From: Streptomyces kaniharaensis
GTDB lineage: Bacteria; Actinomycetota; Actinomycetes; Streptomycetales; Streptomycetaceae
Length of the DNA stretch: 64,000 nucleotides
Assembly (NCBI RefSeq): GCF_009569385.1
Contig: NZ_WBOF01000001.1
Span: 3,048,001 to 3,112,000, forward strand
Reading direction: 5' to 3'
Shown here: positions 32,760 through 39,883 of the stretch, in pieces
How positions within the stretch are numbered: the first letter of the stretch is position 1
Layout of the letters: every line of letters starts with the position of its first letter
Notes under the pieces: model-generated
Databases searched by the model: none
What the model was told of the DNA's origin: nothing
The model's input: only the letters and a program-made list of their open reading frames with translations
Made by a program: the position numbers and the translations under genes

Positions 32760-34465
32760 CCTGTTCCCGGTGACGCAGCGGTCGCGGCTGCGACTCGGCG
32801 TTTGTCGGCGTCGGTCAGTGCGGGGTCGGAGGGCTGCACCGACGCGGCGCTGGTGGGCGGTGTGGCCGGTACGACTGTCAGCGGGATGGCGGGTTGCTCG
32901 ACGGCAGCTAGCGGCGCGCTGGCGCTGATGTGGCGGGCGGAGGGGAAGTAGCGGTCCTCCTTGCCACCGCCGATGCCGCCGGCCGAGCCCTTCTCCACCT
33001 CGGCGAGCCCGGACTTGACCTGGGTGTTCAGCCGCCGACGGGCCCGACCGATGGCTGCGGCGTCCGGCTTCTTGTCGCCGGTCATGGCGGAGGCCAACTG
33101 CTTGGCGGTCACGCCGTCCGGCGTTGCGCGCAGGAGTTCGGCGATGTCGATGGTCTCCTCGACGGCGCTGGTGCCCGCCTCGTGGTCGTGGACGATGGTG
33201 AGTGGGCCGATCTCACCGGTGACGGTCTTGAGGTGGTGGAGGTTGACGACGGGGTCGCCGGCCTCACCGGCAATGAACAGCACGCTGCCCGCGCCGGAGG
33301 TCAGCCAAGTGGAGCCGTACACGCGGTCGAGAGTGGGGCGCTGGCCGCGCGGGGCGTCTGCGGTGGCCTTGCGCTGGTGGTGCAGCTCCAGGACCTGGAT
33401 GCCCTCGCGCAGGGCCCGGTTGCGGGCGCTGTTGTAGGCGATGGCGAGGCTGTCGTCGACGAGGGTGCTGACGGCGTCCTTGAGACTGTCGATGACGATG
33501 GTGTCGGCGCCGTGTGCGGTGGCCAGCTCAGCGAGAAGGCCGGGCTCCTTGTCCAGGCTGCTCGGCAGCGGGCCCTCCCAGATGAGGAGCCGCTCGCGGA
33601 CCAGCTTCTCGTGCTCGGGCCGGACCAGTCGGGCCATGGCCCGGGCGATCTGCTGGGGCCGGTCCATCGCCAGATAGAGGACGCGCTTGCTCTCAGCGAC
33701 GGGCATACCGAGCGCCGAGTCGCCCAAGCCGATCCGGGCGAAGATCACCTGGTGGGCGATCGTGGTTTTACCGACGCCGGGGGCGCCGACGATCATCAGG
33801 CTCTCGCCGGCTGCCCACGCGGTTTCCCCGCGGGTGCCCCACAGCGGCTCCTTGTCGATCCCGGTCTTGGTGACGAAGTCCCAGCCGTCCACCATGAACC
33901 GCGACAGGCGGCTGTTCCCCGATGCCAGCGCCCGCTCGCGTCCCTCGCGGACCTCGGCATCGAGCGCGCTGCGGATCTCGTCCGGTTGGGCGCCGGGCAG
34001 CAGGGCCTGCTGGACGGTCCGGATGCCGGTGGCGTGCAGCTTCCGCAGCTCCGACTCGCGTCGCACGATGGCCGCGTAGTAGTCGGCGTTGTCCGCCGAC
34101 GGGGGCGCCTCGGCGGCGAGCCGGACCAGGTAGCTCACGCCGCCTACGCGCTCCAGGGCGCCGGCACCTCGAAGTCGGTCAGCGACGGCCACCGCACCGG
34201 TCGGGGCCCCGTCGAAGGCGAGGTCGAGGATCACGCGCCAGATGGTCTCGTGGGCGGGCCGGTAGAAGTCGTCGGCATCGAGGATGGCGCGCGCCGCGTC
34301 GATGGCGGGCGCGCCCAGCGCCATGCAGGCGCCGACGACCGCCCTCTCGGCATCCAGGTCGTTCGGCAGTGTCCCCTTCGGAAACACCGCGTGGTCGTCG
34401 TCGAAGATGGCGTCGGCCGCACCGGAGCTCGACGGCCCGTGTGCCGGGCCCGTAGGCTGGGACAT
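32669..34465 (-). CDS. DnaB-like N-terminal domain / RepA-type AAA ATPase
   Basis: 598 residues from ATG 34465 (GGGAGGG at 6 nt). The N-terminus (LPNDLDAERAVVGACMAL ... ADDFYRPAHETIW) is a DnaB helicase N-terminal domain. The AAA domain has Walker A IVGAPGVGKTTIAHQV and Walker B DTIVIDSLKDAV (about 225-430). A helix-turn-helix-like region (TPDGVTAKQLASAMTGDKKP) and a low-complexity tail follow. It probably loads or acts as the replicative helicase when the element is excised. Putative iterons lie at its 3' end. Confidence 0.8.
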   Translation of the reverse strand: MSQPTGPAHGPSSSGAADAIFDDDHAVFPKGTLPNDLDAERAVVGACMALGAPAIDAARAILDADDFYRPAHETIWRVILDLAFDGAPTGAVAVADRLRGAGALERVGGVSYLVRLAAEAPPSADNADYYAAIVRRESELRKLHATGIRTVQQALLPGAQPDEIRSALDAEVREGRERALASGNSRLSRFMVDGWDFVTKTGIDKEPLWGTRGETAWAAGESLMIVGAPGVGKTTIAHQVIFARIGLGDSALGMPVAESKRVLYLAMDRPQQIARAMARLVRPEHEKLVRERLLIWEGPLPSSLDKEPGLLAELATAHGADTIVIDSLKDAVSTLVDDSLAIAYNSARNRALREGIQVLELHHQRKATADAPRGQRPTLDRVYGSTWLTSGAGSVLFIAGEAGDPVVNLHHLKTVTGEIGPLTIVHDHEAGTSAVEETIDIAELLRATPDGVTAKQLASAMTGDKKPDAAAIGRARRRLNTQVKSGLAEVEKGSAGGIGGGKEDRYFPSARHISASAPLAAVEQPAIPLTVVPATPPTSAASVQPSDPALTDADKRRVAAATAASPGTGRFRERSRTSTAASVVQPVVAPDAHRKNRR

Positions 34466-34711
34466 GGATTCCCTCCCGCCGTGCATCAGGCCCTGGCAGG
34501 CCGCACAGCGGTTGATCGTCTTGATGGGTGGTCACATAAGGGAGCCTTCACGGCCCTCGGTGCGCTAACACCGGGGGCCGCCCTCGTTTCCGGGCTCGCA
34601 CGGCCAATCGTGCTGGCCTGAGTCCGTCAACGTACGCAGAGTAAACACACACTGCCTGTGCTCAGTCAAGGCGGCAACTGTGTCTTTGCTACACAACTTG
34701 CGTGCTGATTG

Positions 34712-34740
34712 TTGACTTCTCCTGTGCTGGCCAGTACCTT
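34712..34740 (+). promoter_or_regulatory. Promoter of the XRE regulator (leaderless transcript)
   Basis: TTGACT (34712-34717), a 17-nt spacer, then TACCTT (34735-34740). Only 7 nt separate the -10 box from the ATG, so the message would start at or next to the start codon. No ribosome binding site is present, which agrees. Confidence 0.65.
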
Positions 34741-34747
34741 GTGTGCC

Positions 34748-35506
34748 ATGACGAACCCCAAGGACTGGCAAGCCGGCGTGACCGGTCGTGTCGCCGAGGC
34801 GGTCCGGCGGTTCCGGGAAGAGCGGGGGATGAGCGCGCAGGACGTCGCTGCGGCCTGCGCGGACCTGGGCTACCCGATCGCGCGGAGCATCATCGCCAAT
34901 CTGGAGAACGGGCGGCGCTCAAGCGTCGACGTGGCGGAGGTCCTGGTCCTCGCCAAAGTCCTCGACGTTCCCCCAGTTGCCCTGGTGGTCCCGGTTGGGG
35001 AGACCGGAGAGATCGAGGTTCTCCCGGGCCGGATGATCTCAACCGATGAAGCGCTTCAGTGGGTCTGTGGCGACTTGCCGCTCGACTACGAACCTGCCAA
35101 TGACACCGTCGAAGAGCGGTTCGACGAGGTTCGCAGACACCGCCAGATGATGTACGGGCTGCAGAAGGCCATCAGCCGAACCGAGGAGTATCGCCGTGGT
35201 GCGGCCCTCAGTCGCGACATGCCTACTCGCGAGCACAACAGCAGACTGGTTGCCCAGTTCGACGAGATGATCAGTGACATGTCGCTCGCGATCCAGGACC
35301 TTCGTGCGGAGATGCGGGCCAAGGGCATCCACCCGCCTACCTTGCCGCCGGCTCTCGCCCATCTCGACTATGTCGAGACGGAGGACGCTTGGGTTCACGT
35401 CTCCGAGGCACCCGCTGATGCGCCGGGTGTCCGCCCGCCCACAGATGAGGAGATCGAGGATCCTGCGGGCGTGTACAACCGTCCCCCGAAAAGGAATTTC
35501 GAGTAG
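34748..35506 (+). CDS. XRE-family transcriptional regulator
   Basis: 252 residues. The N-terminal helix-turn-helix (VAEAVRRFREERGMSAQDVAAACADLG ... RSIIANLENGRRSSVDVAEVL, residues 10-65) is typical of plasmid and integrative-element repressors. The C-terminal part is helical and acidic with no enzyme motif. It is divergent from the helicase operon and upstream of xis/int, the usual position of the element maintenance regulator. It is probably leaderless. Confidence 0.8.
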   Translation: MTNPKDWQAGVTGRVAEAVRRFREERGMSAQDVAAACADLGYPIARSIIANLENGRRSSVDVAEVLVLAKVLDVPPVALVVPVGETGEIEVLPGRMISTDEALQWVCGDLPLDYEPANDTVEERFDEVRRHRQMMYGLQKAISRTEEYRRGAALSRDMPTREHNSRLVAQFDEMISDMSLAIQDLRAEMRAKGIHPPTLPPALAHLDYVETEDAWVHVSEAPADAPGVRPPTDEEIEDPAGVYNRPPKRNFE

Positions 35507-35688
35507 AAGTCAGGGGGGTGTCCGAGCCCGACCTGAACTACCGCGCGGCACGCGCGACGGACCGCCAGACCCGTCCGCGTCTTGCTCCAGGTGTTAGCGC
35601 GCCTGGGCGAGGGATTGCGCCGCCATGACCACCCATCAAACGACCAGGCCGCCGAGGTGCCAGCCCCGTGCGGTCGACGAGGAGTCCC

Positions 35689-35982
35689 ATGCCTCAGCCT
35701 GACCTGTCCCTTGCTCGCCTCTCGGAAGCCCTCGGCCTGCCCGAGCAGAGCCTGCTCGCCCTCGTTGCGAACTGCGACAAGGCTGCGGACGCCACCCGTG
35801 TTGCCCTCACGGTCGAGGAAGCCGCACGCCGACTCGGGGTTGGCCGCACCACGATGTACGGCCTCGTGTCCTCCGGTGAGGTGCCGTCCGTGATGATCGG
35901 CCGCTTGCGCCGGATCCCCGCCAAGGCGCTCAGCGACTACATCGCCGCCCGCGTCGGCGCCACCGGCGCCCTCGTGGCCTGA
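35689..35982 (+). CDS. xis: Excisionase-type helix-turn-helix protein
   Basis: 97 residues from ATG 35689 (GAGGAG at 5 nt). The excisionase/MerR-like fold is clear: ALTVEEAARRLGVGRTTMYGLVSSGEVPSVMIGRLRRIPAKAL (DNA-binding domain of the phage-excisionase type). It lies 11 nt upstream of the integrase, so they are co-expressed. It would bias the recombinase toward excision at tRNA-Ser. Confidence 0.85.
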   Translation: MPQPDLSLARLSEALGLPEQSLLALVANCDKAADATRVALTVEEAARRLGVGRTTMYGLVSSGEVPSVMIGRLRRIPAKALSDYIAARVGATGALVA

Positions 35983-35993
35983 GGGGGGACGCC

Positions 35994-37784
35994 ATGACCA
36001 AGTCCCGCAAGCCCAACGGCGACTCGACGATCTACCAGGCCAAGGACGGGCGCTGGCATGGCTACGTCACGGTCGGGGTGAAGGACAACGGCAAGCCTGA
36101 CCGGCGCCACGTCACCCGCAAGACCCGTCCGGAGATCACCAAGGCCGTCCGCGACCTGGAGGCCAAACGCGACAAGGGCAAAGTGCCTAAGGCCGGCCAG
36201 CGCTGGACCGTCGAAAGCTGGCTCACCCACTGGGTCGAGAACATCGCGGCCCTCACCGTGGGCGAGAACACGATCGACGGCTACCGCGTCGCCGTCTACC
36301 ACCACCTCATACCCGGCCTCGGCGCACACCGCCTGGAGAAGCTCGAACCCGAGCACCTCGAACGCCTCTACGCGAAGATGCAGAAGGCTGGCAGCTCGGC
36401 CGGTACGGCTCACCAGGTCCACCGCACGGTCCGAGTGGCGCTGAACGAGGCGGTCCGCCGCAAGGCCATCACCGAGAACCCCGCGACGATCGCCAAGGCC
36501 CCGGTGCTGGACGAGACGGAGGTCGAACCGTACTCGGTCGAGGAGGTCCAGCGGCTCCTGCTCGAAGCGGCCAAGGTCCGCAACACCGCCCGCTGGGTCA
36601 TCGCCCTCGCGCTGGGCCTCCGCCAAGGCGAGGTGCTCGGACTGCAGTGGGAGGACGTCGACTTCGAGGCCGGCGTCATCCTGGTGCGGCGCGGTCGGCT
36701 GCGGCCCCGCTACAAGCACGGCTGCGGCGACCGTTGCGGGCGCAAGCCCGGCTACTGCCCGAAGAAGATCAACACTCGCCGGGAGACCAAGTCCACCAAG
36801 TCGAAGGCCGGCAAGCGGCCCATCGGCGTGCCCGAGGAGCTGATGAAGCTCCTGGCTCAGCACAAGGAGACGCAGGACCGGGAGCGGGTGCGTGCCCGAG
36901 ACCTGTGGGTCGAGAAGGGCTACGTCTTCACCTCGGAGGTCGGCGAACCGCTTAACCCCAACACCGACTACCACCGGTGGAAGGACCTGCTGAAGGCCGC
37001 CGAGGTCCGCGACGCCCGCCTCCACGACGCCCGGCATACTGCCGCCACCGTGCTGCTGATCCTCGGCGTCCCCGACGCCGTGGTCGACGCCATCATGGGC
37101 TGGGAACCCGGCAAGTCCGCCCGGATGCGGCGGCGCTACCAGCACATGACCAGCCCTGTCCTCCAGCAGACCGCGGCCAAGGTCGGCGGGCTGCTCTGGC
37201 CAGCGGGCGACCAGACCAGCAGGGCGCCGTCGGCGGTCGACGGCCCGGACCAGATGGCGCCGTCGGAGGTCCAGCCGAGCAATGATCCCGTTTCGCCACG
37301 GGCGGTGGTCTTCGTTGCCAAGGTCGGCCAGCAACTCGTCCCGTTCCGGCTCCACGAGCACGCCTCAGCTCTCGTTGACCAGTGGAACACGGAGCGGCCT
37401 GGCCTTTCAGCCCAGGTTGAGGTCTGGGACGAGGCCAGGTGGGAGGCCGAAGGCCCCGGCGGCTCCCGGGCGGTGCGGGAACGCGAGTCTGACCAGCGAG
37501 TCGTCTTCCACGCCTACGCGGCGTTCCGTCCAGGCGGTGAACGGGTGGATCTGTCTCTGCCCGAGCAGTGGTCGGTTGCCGCCTGGGACTTCGAGGGTGA
37601 CGTCTACACCGACCGCTCGGCGTCCTGGCGTACGGCCCGCCGACCTGGTCCCGAGCAGCTCGTCGAGGCTCAGGTCCGCGGCATCGACAAGTCCGCCGTC
37701 GCGGCGGCGTTCGTAGAGGCGGTGGAGCAGGCCGTCGACCGGGCGCGAAACCCCGGGAAGTTCGGCGATACCAGCGACTGGTAG
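35994..37784 (+). CDS. int: Tyrosine recombinase (integrase) with about 190-aa C-terminal extension
   Basis: 596 residues; GGGGGGA precedes the ATG. An N-terminal AP2-like arm-binding part is followed by a SAM-like core-binding domain (about 70-165). The catalytic domain has Arg210 (LGLRQGEVLGL), Lys274, His344-xx-Arg347 (LHDARHTAAT) and Tyr382 (RRRYQHM). A Cys-rich insert (HGCGDRCGRKPGYC, 242-255) may bind zinc. Related integrases usually stop near GGLLWP (about 404). Here a further 190 residues follow (PFRLHEHASALVDQW ... FEGDVYTDRSASWR), a separate unrecognised domain. It acts on the tRNA-Ser sites at 7832 and 39512. Confidence 0.9.
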   Translation: MTKSRKPNGDSTIYQAKDGRWHGYVTVGVKDNGKPDRRHVTRKTRPEITKAVRDLEAKRDKGKVPKAGQRWTVESWLTHWVENIAALTVGENTIDGYRVAVYHHLIPGLGAHRLEKLEPEHLERLYAKMQKAGSSAGTAHQVHRTVRVALNEAVRRKAITENPATIAKAPVLDETEVEPYSVEEVQRLLLEAAKVRNTARWVIALALGLRQGEVLGLQWEDVDFEAGVILVRRGRLRPRYKHGCGDRCGRKPGYCPKKINTRRETKSTKSKAGKRPIGVPEELMKLLAQHKETQDRERVRARDLWVEKGYVFTSEVGEPLNPNTDYHRWKDLLKAAEVRDARLHDARHTAATVLLILGVPDAVVDAIMGWEPGKSARMRRRYQHMTSPVLQQTAAKVGGLLWPAGDQTSRAPSAVDGPDQMAPSEVQPSNDPVSPRAVVFVAKVGQQLVPFRLHEHASALVDQWNTERPGLSAQVEVWDEARWEAEGPGGSRAVRERESDQRVVFHAYAAFRPGGERVDLSLPEQWSVAAWDFEGDVYTDRSASWRTARRPGPEQLVEAQVRGIDKSAVAAAFVEAVEQAVDRARNPGKFGDTSDW

Positions 37785-37800
37785 CCCGAGCATCTGTAGT

Positions 37801-37841
37801 GGCCGTGCGTTCTCACCGACGGCTGGTGAGAGCGCACGGCC
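37801..37841. terminator. Bidirectional terminator after the integrase
   Basis: Two 17-nt arms with one mismatch (GGCCGTGCGTTCTCACC at 37801-37817 and its near-complement at 37825-37841) and a 7-nt loop, between convergent integrase and HNH genes. Confidence 0.8.
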
Positions 37842-37885
37842 ACCCTTGTGTCGAGGCCCCATCGTCTGCGGCTGTGGGGGCCTGC

Positions 37886-39061
37886 CTACTCGTCGTGACC
37901 ATGAGACTGTCGGTGGTGGCGGAAGTATTCCGCTCGTTCCGGGACGGCCGCCGGGCATCGCCGACCCACGAGGCGGGCGGCAGCGGCGGCAACAGCGCTC
38001 CCCTCTCCTGTGAGGCGGCTTCGGATTACGCCATCGGCGTCCACGAAGATGTCGCCGAGCTCGAACATCTGATCGCAGCCGAACGTGCAGGCAAGCATCC
38101 CGATGGCGAGATCGCGCCGTTCGCCCTCGGCCGCTTCTGCCCGGCGCTTGATGTGCGCGGCACGGAGGTAGGCGGCCGGATAGGTTTCCCCGCACAGGGC
38201 GCATCGGGCGTCCACGCGGTTGTTGAGCAGCCACCGGCGCAGTTGGGGTTGCTCCCGCCGGGCGCTGCCCACCCGGACTGCGTCGGTAGGCCCCTCCAGC
38301 AGGTGGACCGGGAAAGTCCGGGACCATGTCTCGGCCGGCTCGACTGGGCTGCTGACACCCAGGTCTGCAGGCAGGGCGAAGTGTAGGGCGCACGCCGAGG
38401 ACTGGATCTCCGGCGCGGGCTCCGGAATCCGGTCGACGCTGCGTCTGAGGACAGCGTGCGACTCGCTGATCCGGTGGATGATCCGGACGAGGACCTGTGC
38501 GTCGTCTGCTGCGTCAGCGCCCGGGGAGAACATCGCGAGGTCGTCGGCACTTCCACCGGTGCGCCAGATCGCCTCAGCAGCCTGCAGGTCAACCCATGTG
38601 CCCACCGGCCAAGTCCGCTTGCGTCGCTTCTCCGGCTCGGTCGCGAGTGAGAGCTCGCCCTCCAGAGCGAGTGCTGGGTACTGGCCCCAGACGATGACGT
38701 CCTCGCCTCCCGCTGTCTTGGTCACGAGCTGGGCGAGCTCGGGGAGGATCTCCGGGAGCGATTGTGCCGAGGCCGGGTGGTTACCGGCCGGACAGGACGG
38801 GCCGGGCTTCGTACGGATGAGGAAGTGCTCGTTCACCAGGTCGAACAGGGAGCACACCGCCACCTCGGAGAGCCTGCCGCAGCAAGGTTTGGCGCGAACG
38901 GTCAGCACCAGCGGGTGGCCGGTCTGGTAGGGCCTGCCCTTGGCCCTGATGAGCCGTCCGTCTAGCGTGCGGTCTTCCACTAGGCCCGCACGGCTTCTCG
39001 CGCGGGCGACCATCTCCTTGACCTCCAGCGCCGTCATCATCCGTGCCAGGTGCTCATCCAC
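37886..39061 (-). CDS. HNH-endonuclease-domain protein of unknown target
   Basis: 391 residues from GTG 39061 (ATG 39040 is an alternative; the frame is open to 39448 but that part overlaps the attachment arm). The C-terminal HNH domain is well formed: RCALCGETYPAAYLRAAHIKRRA ... IGMLACTFGCDQMFELGDIFVDADG, with two Cys pairs and the catalytic AHI histidine. The N-terminal 270 residues include two Cys/His clusters (KPCCGRL, PSCPAGNH) and match nothing I recognise. Lying between the integrase and the attachment site is a common cargo position for restriction or anti-phage genes; that role is inference. Confidence 0.7.
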   Translation of the reverse strand: MDEHLARMMTALEVKEMVARARSRAGLVEDRTLDGRLIRAKGRPYQTGHPLVLTVRAKPCCGRLSEVAVCSLFDLVNEHFLIRTKPGPSCPAGNHPASAQSLPEILPELAQLVTKTAGGEDVIVWGQYPALALEGELSLATEPEKRRKRTWPVGTWVDLQAAEAIWRTGGSADDLAMFSPGADAADDAQVLVRIIHRISESHAVLRRSVDRIPEPAPEIQSSACALHFALPADLGVSSPVEPAETWSRTFPVHLLEGPTDAVRVGSARREQPQLRRWLLNNRVDARCALCGETYPAAYLRAAHIKRRAEAAEGERRDLAIGMLACTFGCDQMFELGDIFVDADGVIRSRLTGEGSAVAAAAARLVGRRCPAAVPERAEYFRHHRQSHGHDE

Positions 39062-39429
39062 CCCGTCGGCAGAGCGCTCAGCGGGCCGCGCCTGGAGAGG
39101 TTCGAGGCCAGTCGGATCGTAAGCGGGCCGGAATGTGCAGCCGTGACCGCTTCGATCGGCGAGCCACGCGTCGGGGCGGCGAGAGCTGGGAATCCGCAGA
39201 CCGAGGAGAGGAAGTTCGTCTGCCGGCAATAGATGCGCCGGCCGCTCGGCCTCCGAATACCTCGGGAGATCGAGGAGTGGGCGATCGGCTGGTACGTAGG
39301 GCAACGCCACCGGGCAACGGTATCGGGCTGGATCGTTCTGTTGAAGTCGACGCTGGAAGACCGACCTCGCATCGAGCCAAGGGCCGCTGTCGCAGCCTGG
39401 CTGCGATCCAGAAGTGCGCTGAGGCGAGA

Positions 39430-39567
39430 ACTGCAACCAAAACTGCAACCAGGAGACGACGAAGGCCCGGACCGCTGAGCGGTCCGGGCCGACGTTTGCC
39501 CTGGCGGGCGAAGGCGGAGGATACGAGATTCGAACTCGTGAGGGGTTGCCCCCAACACGCTTTCCAA
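39430..39567. repeat. Right attachment site (copy D, attR-like)
   Basis: CTGCAACCAAAACTGCAACC (39431-39450) is a spaced direct repeat matching the arm motif of copies A and C. A 13-bp stem terminator follows (39464-39476 with 39478-39490). 39512-39567 is the 56-bp core identical to 7832-7887 and forms the 3' half of the tRNA-Ser gene. Confidence 0.82.
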
Positions 39568-39599
39568 GCGTGCGCCCTAGGCCTCTAGGCGAATCCTCC
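39515..39599 (-). tRNA. tRNA-Ser(GGA)
   Basis: 85 nt. Acceptor stem GGAGGAT pairs with ATCCTCC, discriminator G, long variable arm as expected for Ser. The anticodon stem CACGC/GCGTG encloses TTGGAAA, so the anticodon is GGA. CCA is not fully encoded. It is the insertion site of the island; recombination regenerates its 3' half. Confidence 0.95.
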
Positions 39600-39702
39600 G
39601 TGGGAGAGCTTAGTACATGTTTTGGGGTGGTCGCGACCAGCTATCCCGTAGGTCGGGAGGTGGGGTGGCCTGTGGATCGTCGGGGGCGGGATCCGGTACT
39701 GT

Positions 39703-39797
39703 GGGGAGCAGCCCCTCGTGTGGCGTTATCTCTCTGAACCCCCCCAGGGCCGGAAGGCAGCAAGGGTAGGAGGGCTCTGGCGGGTGCACGGGGGGTC
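39703..39797 (+). ncRNA. ffs: Small signal recognition particle RNA (4.5S)
   Basis: The conserved domain IV tip CAGGGCCGGAAGGCAGCA (39746-39763) is flanked by complementary arms (CCCCTCGTG near 39712 and CACGGGGG near 39787). It sits just upstream of dnaX, the usual place in streptomycetes. It forms the SRP with Ffh. Ends are approximate. Confidence 0.9.
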
Positions 39798-39883
39798 TTT
39801 GCGTTCCCGGGCGGGGGCGGTGGGGGAGCCGGCGGGGATGAGGGGCGACGCGTTTGTCCGTCCGTCCCGATATCGTCGGTGGT

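Larger units (their letters stand above)
7778..39567. mobile_element. Composite integrative island at tRNA-Ser(GGA)
   Basis: Bounded by direct repeats at 7778-7887 and 39456-39567 that agree over about 104 of 110 positions with one gap; the 56 bp from 7832 and from 39512 are identical. The right copy completes an intact tRNA-Ser; the left copy has only its 3' half. An excisionase and tyrosine recombinase lie near the right end. The third, inverted core at 16671-16723 suggests at least two elements in tandem: a stress cassette and a sugar-cluster/mobilizable element. Confidence 0.85.
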
